Below are positions 16,875-28,273 of a stretch of DNA of 64,000 nt, piece after piece. Every line of letters starts with the position of its first letter. Positions within the stretch are counted from its first letter, which is position 1. Below the pieces are notes generated by a model. That model was given only the letters and a program-made list of their open reading frames with translations. It did no database searches and was not told the origin of the DNA. The DNA comes from Cryobacterium sinapicolor. GTDB taxonomy: Bacteria; Actinomycetota; Actinomycetes; Actinomycetales; Microbacteriaceae. The stretch lies in assembly GCF_004403465.1 (NCBI RefSeq), contig NZ_SOGQ01000055.1, positions 1 to 64,000 on the forward strand. The letters are read 5' to 3'. The position numbers and the translations under genes were made by a program.

Positions 16875-17672
16875 ATGACGGACGCACCGCTACCCGATGA
16901 GGCCCGCCAGCCCGACTCTTCAGAGATCGCGGCGGACTCTCCCGTGCCCGGCGCTTTCGCCGACGGTATGGCGGCCGCGGCCCGGCGGGCGGGCTTCACG
17001 CCGGCTGCAGAGGGGGAGCCGATCAGCGGGCGCGCCCTACTGGCTGCGATGGGCGGCATCCGTGGCCTGGTCGAGGCCGTGCTGCCCGGACTGGTCTTCC
17101 TGATCACCTACACCTTCACCCGGCAACTTTTCCCCGAGCAGTCGCTGGTTCTGTCGCTGGTCGTGCCGGTGCTGATCGGCGTTGTCTTCATCGTGCTGCG
17201 CCGGATCAGCCGCCAAACCGTGACGCCCGCCGTCGGCGGCCTGGCCGCCCTGATCGCCAGCGCCGTGCTCGCCCTGTTCACCGGCCGGGCCGAAGACTTC
17301 TTCCTGCCCGGTTTTTGGACCAACGGCCTCTACGGTGGGGCCCTGTTGCTCTCGGCGCTCGTGGGCTGGCCGCTCATCGGGCTGGCCGTCGGATTCCTGA
17401 TGGGCGAGGGGATCGCCTGGCGGTCGAACCCGTCCAGGCGTCGGGTCCTGACCATCCTCACGTTTTGTTGGGCGGGCCTGTTCGCCCTGCGCCTGGCCGT
17501 TCAGCTTCCCCTCTACTACTCCGGCAACGTGGAGTGGCTCGGTGCCGCCAAGCTCCTGATGGGGATCCCGCTCTACGCCCCGCTGCTTGTGATCTCGTGG
17601 CTGGTGGTCCGGGCCGTCTACCGTGCCGACGGCGCCCAGACCAACGGCGCCGCGGCTCACCGGCCCGAATAA
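16875..17672 (+). CDS. DUF3159 family membrane protein
   Basis: A 265-residue integral membrane protein with about six helices. The conserved DUF3159 start follows a 60-residue polar N-terminus (MGGIRGLVEAVLPGLVFLI), and further on are RRISRQTVTPAVGGLAALI, AEDFFLPGFWTNGLYG and a final PLYYSGNVEWLGAAKLLMG block. ATG 16875 is 10 nt after the DUF3710 stop. Members are restricted to actinobacteria and have no assigned function; a transporter-like fold is possible. It is the last gene of the dut transcript. Confidence 0.88.
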   Translation: MTDAPLPDEARQPDSSEIAADSPVPGAFADGMAAAARRAGFTPAAEGEPISGRALLAAMGGIRGLVEAVLPGLVFLITYTFTRQLFPEQSLVLSLVVPVLIGVVFIVLRRISRQTVTPAVGGLAALIASAVLALFTGRAEDFFLPGFWTNGLYGGALLLSALVGWPLIGLAVGFLMGEGIAWRSNPSRRRVLTILTFCWAGLFALRLAVQLPLYYSGNVEWLGAAKLLMGIPLYAPLLVISWLVVRAVYRADGAQTNGAAAHRPE

Positions 17673-17732
17673 AGATTCCCGGGATTCCGCGACACCGCCC
17701 GAAAGAAAACGTGGGAAACGCCGGGGCACCGC

Positions 17733-17756
17733 TATAGTTATCTCTACGTCAAGATA
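17733..17756 (+). promoter_or_regulatory. acn promoter -10 and overlapping 18-bp operator
   Basis: TATAGT at 17733-17738 looks like a -10 element about 150 nt upstream of acn; no good -35 is seen. Directly after it, 17739-17756 reads TATCTCTACGTCAAGATA, which matches its own reverse complement at 14 of 18 positions. A dimeric repressor bound here would cover the transcription start. The site resembles the palindrome I recall for the MarR-type regulator TamR upstream of the aconitase gene in Streptomyces; that comparison is from memory. Confidence 0.5.
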
Positions 17757-17890
17757 GTTCGGCGTTGGACATCGACCACACGTTGCATCCGCCAATTAGG
17801 TAACCCTTACTGGCAGGCGTAGGCGTCCGGTCGTCAGGATTGAGGATTGCGGACGGTTTCGCCGTCGGTTTCCACGAAGGAGAGGGCATC

Positions 17891-20725
<2,835 letters not shown>

Positions 20726-20835
20726 CACCCAGCAGCCTCTCGGCTGGCTGGTGAAACCGGCGCGTAGACTCGGCCTGACCGAATCTATGCGCCGGTTTCC
20801 TGGTGGCGGATAGCGCAATATGAAAGGTGTTATCG

Positions 20836-22794
20836 ATGGCGCTACTGGACACGATCTCCGGGCCGAGAGATCTGGATCGCCTTTCGACGGAGCAGCTGGT
20901 CCAGCTTGCTGCCGAAGTGCGGGCCTTTCTCGTGCGGGAGATATCCAAGACCGGCGGGCACCTCGGGCCCAACCTCGGCGTGGTCGAGCTGACCATCGCG
21001 ATGCACCGGGTCTTCGAGTCGCCGCGCGACGCCATCGTCTTCGACACCGGGCACCAGGCCTACGTGCACAAGCTGCTCACCGGTCGCCAGGACTTCAGCC
21101 TCCTGCGCCAGACCGGCGGTCTGGCCGGCTACCCGCAACGCCGGGAGTCCGAGCACGACATCGTGGAGAGTTCCCACGCCTCCAGCTCACTGTCCTGGGC
21201 CGACGGCATCTCGCGCGCCTTCGAGATGACCGGCCAGAGCGACCGCCACGTGATCGCGGTCGTCGGCGACGGTTCCCTGACCGGCGGCATGACCTGGGAG
21301 GCCCTCAATAACATCAGCGACGACAACACCCGTCGCCTGATCATCATCGTGAACGACAACGGCCGCTCGTATGCGCCCACCATCGGCGGCATGGCCCGCT
21401 TTCTCAACACCGTCCGCACCCGCCAGGCGTACCACAGCGCCTATCTGACCAGCCGTGAGGCCTTCGAACGGATGGGCGCTCCCGCCCGAGCGTTCTTCCG
21501 TGGTGTGCGCGGTGGCATGCACGGCTTCCTCGCCCGCTTCTCCAACAACGAGGCGCTCTACTCCAACCTCGACATCAAGTACATCGGCCCGGTCGACGGC
21601 CACGACATGGAGGCGATGGTCGAGGCGCTCCGGCAGGCCAAGGGATACGGCGCGCCGGTGATCGTGCACGCGATCACCCAGAAGGGCAAGGGATACGACC
21701 CGGCCGTTCAGGACACCGCCGACCAGTTCCACGCGGTCGGCCAGATCGACCCGGAAACGGGGGAGTCCACCGAATCCGCCGGCGCACCCTCCTGGACGTC
21801 GGTCTTCGCCGATGAGCTGCTGCGCCTCGCCATTCTCGAACCGAAGATCGTCGGCATCACCGCGGCCATGCTCCGCCCCACCGGCCTGCACAAGATGGCC
21901 GAGCAGTTCCCCAGCCGGGTGCACGACGTGGGCATCGCCGAGCAGCACGCCGTCACCAGTGCCGCCGGCCTCGCCTTCGGCGGCCTGCACCCGGTTGTCG
22001 CGCTCTACGCCACCTTCATCAACCGGGCGTTCGATCAGGTCCTGATGGATGTCGCCCTGCACAAGGCCGGCGTCACGTTCGTGCTCGACCGGGCCGGGGT
22101 GACCGGGCCCGACGGCCCCAGCCACCACGGAATCTGGGATCTGGCGATCCTTCAGGTCGTCCCCGGGATCCGCCTCGCGGCCCCCCGGGACTCGGTGCGC
22201 CTGTGCGAGGAGCTCGGGGAGGCTGTGGCCGTCGATGACGCGCCCACCGTGCTGCGGTTCCCGAAGGGCAGCGTGAGCGCCCCGATCGATGCCGTGCGGC
22301 GCCTGGACGACGGGGTCGACGTGCTTCTGGAGTCGACCCAGAAGGACGTGCTGATCGTCACCGTCGGGCCGATGGCCTCGACGGGCCTCGATGTGGCCGG
22401 GCGGCTCGCCGCCCAGGGCATCGGAGCCACCGTCGTCGACCCACGTTGGGTCGTACCGGTGCCGCGGAGCATCGTGTCGCTGGCGGCGGAATACCGCATC
22501 GTCGTGAGCATCGAGGACGGCATCCGGGTCGGCGGCGTCGGCACCCGCATCCGTCAGGATCTGCGCGAAGCCGGCGTGGACACGGCGGTCACCGAGCTGG
22601 GACTCCCGGACGAGTTCCTCGACCACGGCACCCGTGCGGAGATCCTCGAGCGCGTCGGGCTGACCCCGCAGCGCATCGCCCGCGATGTCGTCGCGATGGT
22701 GCTCGGCAGCAAGATCCCACACGCGCGGCCCCTGCCCGCGGACCATGCCGACACCGCCACCGGCAGCATCCCGGCCAGCCACAAGCTCGAGTAG
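20836..22794 (+). CDS. dxs: 1-deoxy-D-xylulose-5-phosphate synthase
   Basis: A 652-residue thiamine diphosphate enzyme that joins pyruvate and glyceraldehyde 3-phosphate, the first step of the MEP isoprenoid pathway and the source of DXP for thiamine. GDG at 144-146 starts the cofactor motif (GDGSLTGGMTWEALNN), FDTGHQAYVHK gives the early active-site His, and the central pyrimidine-binding domain has VHDVGIAEQHAVTSAAGLA with the catalytic Glu, followed by DRAGVTGPDGPSHHG. ATG 20836 has AAAGG about 8 nt upstream; GTG 20827 is in frame but less likely. It follows acn by 110 nt and is followed by an 87-bp palindromic repeat. Confidence 0.95.
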   Translation: MALLDTISGPRDLDRLSTEQLVQLAAEVRAFLVREISKTGGHLGPNLGVVELTIAMHRVFESPRDAIVFDTGHQAYVHKLLTGRQDFSLLRQTGGLAGYPQRRESEHDIVESSHASSSLSWADGISRAFEMTGQSDRHVIAVVGDGSLTGGMTWEALNNISDDNTRRLIIIVNDNGRSYAPTIGGMARFLNTVRTRQAYHSAYLTSREAFERMGAPARAFFRGVRGGMHGFLARFSNNEALYSNLDIKYIGPVDGHDMEAMVEALRQAKGYGAPVIVHAITQKGKGYDPAVQDTADQFHAVGQIDPETGESTESAGAPSWTSVFADELLRLAILEPKIVGITAAMLRPTGLHKMAEQFPSRVHDVGIAEQHAVTSAAGLAFGGLHPVVALYATFINRAFDQVLMDVALHKAGVTFVLDRAGVTGPDGPSHHGIWDLAILQVVPGIRLAAPRDSVRLCEELGEAVAVDDAPTVLRFPKGSVSAPIDAVRRLDDGVDVLLESTQKDVLIVTVGPMASTGLDVAGRLAAQGIGATVVDPRWVVPVPRSIVSLAAEYRIVVSIEDGIRVGGVGTRIRQDLREAGVDTAVTELGLPDEFLDHGTRAEILERVGLTPQRIARDVVAMVLGSKIPHARPLPADHADTATGSIPASHKLE

Positions 22795-22802
22795 CGTACA
22801 CC

Positions 22803-22889
22803 GAACCAATTCGACGGAGATTTTGATCGAAAACCGCTTTTTCAGAGGTTTCAGGGCCGATTGCGGCAGAATCTCCGTCAAATTCGTTC
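22803..22889. repeat. 87-bp palindromic repeat, copy A
   Basis: Starts 8 nt after the dxs stop. Ends are 23-bp imperfect inverted repeats (20 of 23 pair; left arm begins GAACCAATTCGACGGAGATT). It is the same length as copy B at 39630-39716 and matches its reverse complement without gaps at about 68 of 87 positions. It lies between the convergent dxs and fadB genes, where it could fold into a bidirectional terminator. Confidence 0.85.
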
Positions 22890-22972
22890 AGTGTGGAGCC
22901 CCCGAGCCGTGACTTCGGCTCCCTGATCCTGATGAAAAAGGAGCCGAAGTCCCGGCTTGCGGGTGGATGCGG

Positions 22973-25153
22973 TCAGTCGCCCACAGTCGTCGCGGTGGTG
23001 CGGGCAACGGGGAGGGCCTCGGCACCGACGCCGCGGATCGCCGGGGTGTGGAACGTGCCCTGGAACACCCGTTCGCTCGCTCCGACGCGGTCGAGGTACG
23101 GGGTGATCCCGCCCATCTGGAACGGCCAGTTGGCGCCCAGGATCATGCACAGGTCGATGTCTTCGGCGGCGTGTACGACACCGTCGTCCAGCATCCGCTT
23201 GATTTCATCGGCGAGGCCGTCCTCGACCCGACGCAGGATCTGCTCGGCCGTCATCGGGGTCTGGCCGCCCGCGACAATCTTGACGGCACCCTTGTCGAAG
23301 CCCTTGATTTTGCCCTTGGCGTCGCGCTCCAGAATGGTGCCGTACTCGGCCAGCTTGTGCAGGTTCGCACTCTCGAAGAACCGGTCCGGGAACGCGGCGT
23401 GGTGGGTGTCGAGAACGTGCGCGCCGACCTTCAGGCCCACGAGCTCGAGCAGCTCGAACGGGGTCATCGGCATCCCGAACTTGGCCAGTGAGCCGTCGAC
23501 GACGTCGAACGGGGTGCCGGTGTCGACGGCGTGCATGGCCTCACCCAGCAGTTTCGCCAGGAGGCGGTTGACCACGAACCCGGGTGTGTCCCGGGTGATG
23601 ACCGCGTTCTTGCGCAGCTTGGCGGCCACGACCATCGCCGTCGAGAGAGTGGCGTCATTGGTCTGGGGGGTGTTCACGACCTCGATCAGCGGCATGATCG
23701 CCACCGGGTTGAAGAAGTGGAAGCCGACGAGGCGTTCGGGGTGGGCTAGTTTGGCACCGATCTGCTCGACCGAGAGGGATGAGGTGTTGGTGGCCAGGAT
23801 GGCGTCGGGCGAGATGTGTTTCTCGATCTCGGCGAAGACATCCTGCTTCACCCCGAGTTTCTCGAAGACGGCCTCGATCACCCAGTCCGCGTCTGCGAAC
23901 TGTGACTTGTCGGTGGTCCCCGTGACGAGGGCTCGGAGCCGGTTCGCCTCGTCGGGGGAGATGCGCTTCTTGGTCTCCAGGGTGAGGATCTCGCCGTGGA
24001 TGTACGCGACACCCTTATCGACCCGGGCCTGGTCGAGGTCCGTTATGACCACGGGCACGCGCAGGCGACGAACGAAGAGCAGGGCGAACTGGCTGGCCAT
24101 CAGGCCGGCGCCGATCACGCCCACCTTCTTGATCGGCCGCGCCAGGGCCTTGTCCGGCGCTCCGGCCGGCCGTTTGGCGCGCTTCTGCACCAGGTTGAAG
24201 GCGTAGATGCTGGCCTGCAGCTGGTCACCGGCGATGAGTTCGGCTAGGGAATCGTCCTCCCTTTCGAACCCCTCCTGGCGGGTGCCGCTCTTGGCTGCTT
24301 TGAGCAGGTCGAGGGCGATATAGGGCGACCGGGCGACGGTGCCGATGCGGTTCTCCAGCATCTTGCGGGCGACGCCCACTGCCACGTCCCACTTCACGAG
24401 CCGCTCGACCTTCCCCGGCGCATGGGGCCTCGCAACCTTGGTCTTTCCGGAGACCACGCCGTCCGCCCACTGGATGGACTGTTCGAGGAACCGGGCCGAG
24501 GCGAACTGCACGTCGGCAATGCCCAGTTCCATCGCGTCCGCAGCCTTGAGCACGCGGTGCTTCAGCGGGTTCTCAATGATCACCTTGAGCGCGCTTTCGA
24601 TGCCGATCAGGTTGGGCAGTAGATAGGAGCCGCCCCAGCCCGGGATGAGCCCGAGGGAGACCTCAGGCAACGCGATCGCCGGCACGGTCTCGTCCACGGT
24701 GCGGTAGTCGGCGTTAAGAGCGATCTCGAGCCCGCCTCCCAGCGCCAGCCCGTTGATGAAAACGAAGGAGGGCACGCCCAGGTCCGCCTGCTTGCCGAGA
24801 GCGTAGTGGCCCAGCTGCGCCAGCAACTTGCCCGACGCGAGCGACGGGATCTCGCTGACCTTGCTCAGGTCGGCGCCGGCAGCGAGGATAAACGGCTTGC
24901 CGGTGACGGCGACACCGTGGATGTCGCCGAGAGCGGCGCGCTCCCGGAGGAGGTCCATCGTCATGGCGAACTCGAGCAGGGTGATGGGGCCGAGTGTGTT
25001 CGGGCGGGTGTGGTCCCGGCCGTTGTCGAGGGTGACGAGCGCCAGGGTCTTTCCGTCGGACAGGGGAACATCGCGCACGTAGGAGTGCGTGACGACCTCG
25101 TCGGCCGACAGCTCGACCAGCGGGGTGAAATCGAGTGCGGAGTAGTTGCTCAT
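22973..25153 (-). CDS. fadB: 3-hydroxyacyl-CoA dehydrogenase / enoyl-CoA hydratase fusion
   Basis: A 726-residue two-part beta-oxidation enzyme. The N-terminal third is an enoyl-CoA hydratase/isomerase of the crotonase fold (FVFINGLALGGGLEIALNAD with the oxyanion-hole glycine pair, then LPEVSLGLIPGWGG). From about residue 335 an NAD-binding dehydrogenase follows (KVGVIGAGLMASQFALLF), with HFFNPVAIMPLIEVV giving the catalytic His and DTPGFVVNRLLAKL. Start ATG 25153 overlaps the thiolase stop by four bases (ATGA), so the two are coupled. It is longer than the two-domain minimum but close to the usual length of actinobacterial FadJ/FadB. Confidence 0.92.
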   Translation of the reverse strand: MSNYSALDFTPLVELSADEVVTHSYVRDVPLSDGKTLALVTLDNGRDHTRPNTLGPITLLEFAMTMDLLRERAALGDIHGVAVTGKPFILAAGADLSKVSEIPSLASGKLLAQLGHYALGKQADLGVPSFVFINGLALGGGLEIALNADYRTVDETVPAIALPEVSLGLIPGWGGSYLLPNLIGIESALKVIIENPLKHRVLKAADAMELGIADVQFASARFLEQSIQWADGVVSGKTKVARPHAPGKVERLVKWDVAVGVARKMLENRIGTVARSPYIALDLLKAAKSGTRQEGFEREDDSLAELIAGDQLQASIYAFNLVQKRAKRPAGAPDKALARPIKKVGVIGAGLMASQFALLFVRRLRVPVVITDLDQARVDKGVAYIHGEILTLETKKRISPDEANRLRALVTGTTDKSQFADADWVIEAVFEKLGVKQDVFAEIEKHISPDAILATNTSSLSVEQIGAKLAHPERLVGFHFFNPVAIMPLIEVVNTPQTNDATLSTAMVVAAKLRKNAVITRDTPGFVVNRLLAKLLGEAMHAVDTGTPFDVVDGSLAKFGMPMTPFELLELVGLKVGAHVLDTHHAAFPDRFFESANLHKLAEYGTILERDAKGKIKGFDKGAVKIVAGGQTPMTAEQILRRVEDGLADEIKRMLDDGVVHAAEDIDLCMILGANWPFQMGGITPYLDRVGASERVFQGTFHTPAIRGVGAEALPVARTTATTVGD

Positions 25154-26355
25154 CGCTTGCTTGCCTTCCGGTTGAAGTTCGGGTTCTCCCAAATGACGGT
25201 GCCGCCCTGGCCGAGGCCGATGCACATGGCGGTGAGACCATAGCGGACCTCCGGGTGCTCGCTGAACTGTCGTGCGAGCTGGTTCATCAGGCGCACGCCG
25301 GAGGAGGCGAGCGGATGCCCGATGGCGATCGCGCCGCCGTATTCGTTCACACGCGGGTCCTCGTCGTCGATGCCGAAGTGGTCGAGGAACGAGATGACCT
25401 GCACGGCGAAGGCCTCGTTGAGTTCGAACAGGCCGATGTCGGTGATGCTGAGGCCTGCCTTGCGCAGCGCCTTCTCGGTGGACGGGACCGGGCCGAGGCC
25501 CATGACCTCCGGTTCGACGCCGGCGAAGGCGAAGCTGACCATCTTCATCTTGACGGTGAGGCCGAGGTCCTTGGCGGCCTTGCCGCTGGCGAGGAGGCAG
25601 GCGCTGGCGCCGTCGTTGAGCCCGGACGCATTGCCGGCTGTGACACGGCCGTGGGGACGGAACGGCGTCTTGAGGGACGCGAGGCCCTCCATCGTGGTTT
25701 CGGGGCGGGGTGCCTCGTCGCGGGTCGCCAGACCCCACCCGGTGTCGCTACGGACCGCAACCGACACGAGATCAGGCTGGATCTTCTCGGCGGCATAGGC
25801 TGCAGCGACCTTCTGCTGGCTGCGCAGGGCGAACCGGTCGGACCGCTCCTTGGTGTACGTCGGGAACCGGTCGTGGATGCGCTCTGCGGTGGCACCCATA
25901 TTCAGGGCGTCCTCACTGACCAGGCGCTCGGACAGGAAACGCGGATTGGGGTCGACTCCCGAACCCATCGGGTGGCGTCCCATGTGCTCGACGCCGCCGG
26001 CGATGGCGAGGTCGTAGGCTCCGAAGCCGATCCCCGCACCGAGAGTGGTGACGGCGGTCATGGCGCCGGCGCACATCCGGTCAATGGCGAATCCGGGCAC
26101 CGACTTCGGCAACCCGGAAAGGAGTGCCGCCGTGCGACCCAGCGTGAGGCCCTGGTCACCGGTCTGGGTGGTGGCCGCGATGGCCACCTCGTCGATACGT
26201 TCCCCGGGGACCGACGGGTTGCGTTCCAGCAGTCCGATCATGGCCTTGACCACGAGATCATCTGCCCGGGTGTTCCAGTACATGCCCTTTTCACCGGCGC
26301 GTCCGAACGGGGTGCGAACCCCGTCCACAAACACGACTTCTGCTCTATCGGCCAC
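25150..26355 (-). CDS. acetyl-CoA C-acyltransferase (thiolase)
   Basis: A 401-residue thiolase that cleaves 3-ketoacyl-CoA with CoA in the last beta-oxidation step. The acylated Cys95 is in RMCAGAMTAV, the catalytic His is in GGAIAIGHPLASSG near 352, and the second Cys is in AMCIGLGQGG near 382. The gene opens with VVFVDGVRTPFGRAG, the usual thiolase start. Its stop overlaps the fadB start by 4 nt (thiolase first, fadB second), a pair matching the alpha/beta subunits of the trifunctional complex. The ribonuclease D gene ends 75 nt downstream of its start on the same strand side. Confidence 0.94.
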   Translation of the reverse strand: MADRAEVVFVDGVRTPFGRAGEKGMYWNTRADDLVVKAMIGLLERNPSVPGERIDEVAIAATTQTGDQGLTLGRTAALLSGLPKSVPGFAIDRMCAGAMTAVTTLGAGIGFGAYDLAIAGGVEHMGRHPMGSGVDPNPRFLSERLVSEDALNMGATAERIHDRFPTYTKERSDRFALRSQQKVAAAYAAEKIQPDLVSVAVRSDTGWGLATRDEAPRPETTMEGLASLKTPFRPHGRVTAGNASGLNDGASACLLASGKAAKDLGLTVKMKMVSFAFAGVEPEVMGLGPVPSTEKALRKAGLSITDIGLFELNEAFAVQVISFLDHFGIDDEDPRVNEYGGAIAIGHPLASSGVRLMNQLARQFSEHPEVRYGLTAMCIGLGQGGTVIWENPNFNRKASKR

Positions 26356-26430
26356 TTTGCCTCCATCATCGATCGGGTGTCGGTCGATCCTAAAGGGGCT
26401 CTCGTGGAGGGTCGAATCCTTGGACGGTTC

Positions 26431-27627
26431 CTACGAATTCGATTCCGACGAGAGCTCGATCGTTTGGTGAACATCCACAAAGGCATCGGCGATCCGTTGT
26501 GCGGTCACTTCAATTTGCCAGGTGCGGGCGCCCAGGTGCGCGAGCGCCTCCCCGACGGATGCGGGGTCGACGTTCTCGGGCGGCGTCCACGCCACCCGGC
26601 GTACATAGTCCGGGGTGACGAGGTTCTCAATCGGGATGGCGAGTTCTTCTGAGACCTCGGTCAGGGCGGCGCGGGCGGCCTTGTAGCGCAGGTCAGCCTC
26701 GGGATTGCGGTCGGACCAGGCGCGCGGGGGCGGGAGCAGATCGCTGTTACCCCGCAGCGACGGCAGGTCCGTCGACGCCAGGCCCTTCAGGATGGCGCCC
26801 CACCAGCGGTCGAGTTCGGTGCGGCTGGCACGCCCGCTGAAATCCCGCAGGTCTGCCAGGGCCTGACGGGTCCCGGGCATGGCCCGTGCTGCCGCCGTCA
26901 GCGACGCGTCGGGGACAAGGCGGCCGGGGGAGACGTCCAGCTCCTGGGCTAATGCGTCGCGGGCCAGCCACAGTTCCCGGGCCACGGCGAGACCGCGTTG
27001 GCTTCGGATGGAGTGCACGCCGGAGAGGCGGCGCCAGGGCTCGGGGCCGAGGGGCTTGGCCTCTCGGGCCAGAACCGCGGCGAATTCCTGGGCGGCAATG
27101 TCGGTCTTGGAATCGGTAGCGAGCATGTCGACCATGCGGTCACGCAGATCGGGGAGCAGCTCCACGTCGAGTGCGCCGTACACCAGCCAGGCCTCCGGAA
27201 GCGGGCGGGTCGACCAGTTGGCGGCGGAGTGTTCCTTGGCCAGATGGATGCCCAGCAGTTCTTCCACCACCGTGCCGAGGCCAACCCGGGGGATTCCGAG
27301 CAGGCGAGCAGCCAGTTCCGTGTCGAAGATGTGCTGGGGGTCAAGTCCGACCTCGCGCAGGCAGGCAAGGTCCTGGCTCGCGGCGTGGAAGATCCACTCA
27401 TCGTCCTGGAGAGCCTCGTTGAGTTCGTAAAAGTCGCCGATCGCGGGCGGATCGAATAGGAAGGTGCCAGCGTCGCGCCGATACATCTGGATCAGGTAGG
27501 CGCGCTGCGAGTAGGTGAAGCCGGAGGCTCGTTCCGCATCGATGCCGATCGGGCCCGTGCCCGCGCTGATGGCCGCGGTCGCCGCGAGGTAGGCGTCCCG
27601 CGTATCGATCACCTGATGATCAAGCAC
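26431..27627 (-). CDS. rnd: HRDC domain-containing ribonuclease D
   Basis: A 398-residue 3'-5' exonuclease of the DEDDy class. The metal-binding motif DxE is at residues 30-32 (GIDAERAS), later come IFDTELAARLLG and the final YGALDVELLPDL carrying Tyr and Asp of motif III. Around residues 210-290 an HRDC helical domain (GLAVARELWLARDALAQE and later SLTAAARAMPGTRQALAD) binds nucleic acid, and the C-terminus adds another helical part. Ribonuclease D trims tRNA and other stable RNA 3' ends. GTG 27627 overlaps the DUF3000 stop by 8 nt; GTG 27612 is an alternative start five codons in. Confidence 0.9.
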   Translation of the reverse strand: MLDHQVIDTRDAYLAATAAISAGTGPIGIDAERASGFTYSQRAYLIQMYRRDAGTFLFDPPAIGDFYELNEALQDDEWIFHAASQDLACLREVGLDPQHIFDTELAARLLGIPRVGLGTVVEELLGIHLAKEHSAANWSTRPLPEAWLVYGALDVELLPDLRDRMVDMLATDSKTDIAAQEFAAVLAREAKPLGPEPWRRLSGVHSIRSQRGLAVARELWLARDALAQELDVSPGRLVPDASLTAAARAMPGTRQALADLRDFSGRASRTELDRWWGAILKGLASTDLPSLRGNSDLLPPPRAWSDRNPEADLRYKAARAALTEVSEELAIPIENLVTPDYVRRVAWTPPENVDPASVGEALAHLGARTWQIEVTAQRIADAFVDVHQTIELSSESNS

Positions 27628-28210
27628 GTCCGGTTCGGCGTGTGGACAACATGCTGACTCCTTCGCCAGTGGGTGGAAGGCCTGCGAGCATGCAGAGCAG
27701 CTCACCCCATCCTTCGACGTGGGCGGCGAGATTGTGGTCCAGCGGCGTCCACGAGGCTCGCAATTCGATCTGCGCGCCATCGCCCTGCCTGGCAAGTTCG
27801 CCAAAGCCGGACGAGATAATCTTAGTCGCGGTGCCCGAGGCCGCGGTATACCGTGCCCCGTGGGCCTCGAGGGCGTCCACCAGCCACGACCAGGCCACGC
27901 CTGCGACGAATGGGTCGAGGCCGATGTCGGTCTCCAACGGGGCTTGGGCGAAGCAGACGACGCGGAAGGCACCGCCCCACGCCTCCGGCTCGGTCGGGTC
28001 GTACAGCAGGATGAAGCGTCCGGTCCCGAGGTCGGAGTCGCTGCCATGACGCACCGGGGTGACGTCGGCCGAGAAGGCGACGGCGTGAGGGGCGAGGTTT
28101 CCGGGGGCGGAAATCTCGTTAACCACAAGCTCCGTACGGATGCGGGCACGTGCGAAGGAGGCGCGGGCGGCGGCGAACTCCGGGGGGAGCGGTTCTTGTG
28201 TTACGGGCAC
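27620..28210 (-). CDS. DUF3000 domain-containing protein
   Basis: A 196-residue actinobacterial protein of unknown function. It begins with PLPPEFAAARASFARARIRTE and carries the DUF3000 blocks IGLDPFVAGVAWSWLVDALE, ARYTAASGTATKIISSGFGE and ELRASWTPLD. Its stop overlaps the start of ribonuclease D by 8 nt, so the two are made together, and this pairing is conserved in actinobacteria. It is divergent from the alpha/beta hydrolase with a gap of 63 nt. A role tied to RNA processing is inferred only from the partner. Confidence 0.9.
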   Translation of the reverse strand: MPVTQEPLPPEFAAARASFARARIRTELVVNEISAPGNLAPHAVAFSADVTPVRHGSDSDLGTGRFILLYDPTEPEAWGGAFRVVCFAQAPLETDIGLDPFVAGVAWSWLVDALEAHGARYTAASGTATKIISSGFGELARQGDGAQIELRASWTPLDHNLAAHVEGWGELLCMLAGLPPTGEGVSMLSTRRTGRA

Positions 28211-28273
28211 GTGTGCAGACTAGAGTTTTTTTCGAGCGGAGTCGGTCAGGCACGCCGGACAGGGGAGGTAGTC

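Noticed and set aside
26431-28149. 572-codon ribonuclease D with a long N-terminus
   Set aside because: The first 170 codons are a shadow of the DUF3000 gene. The exonuclease domain starts near 27627.
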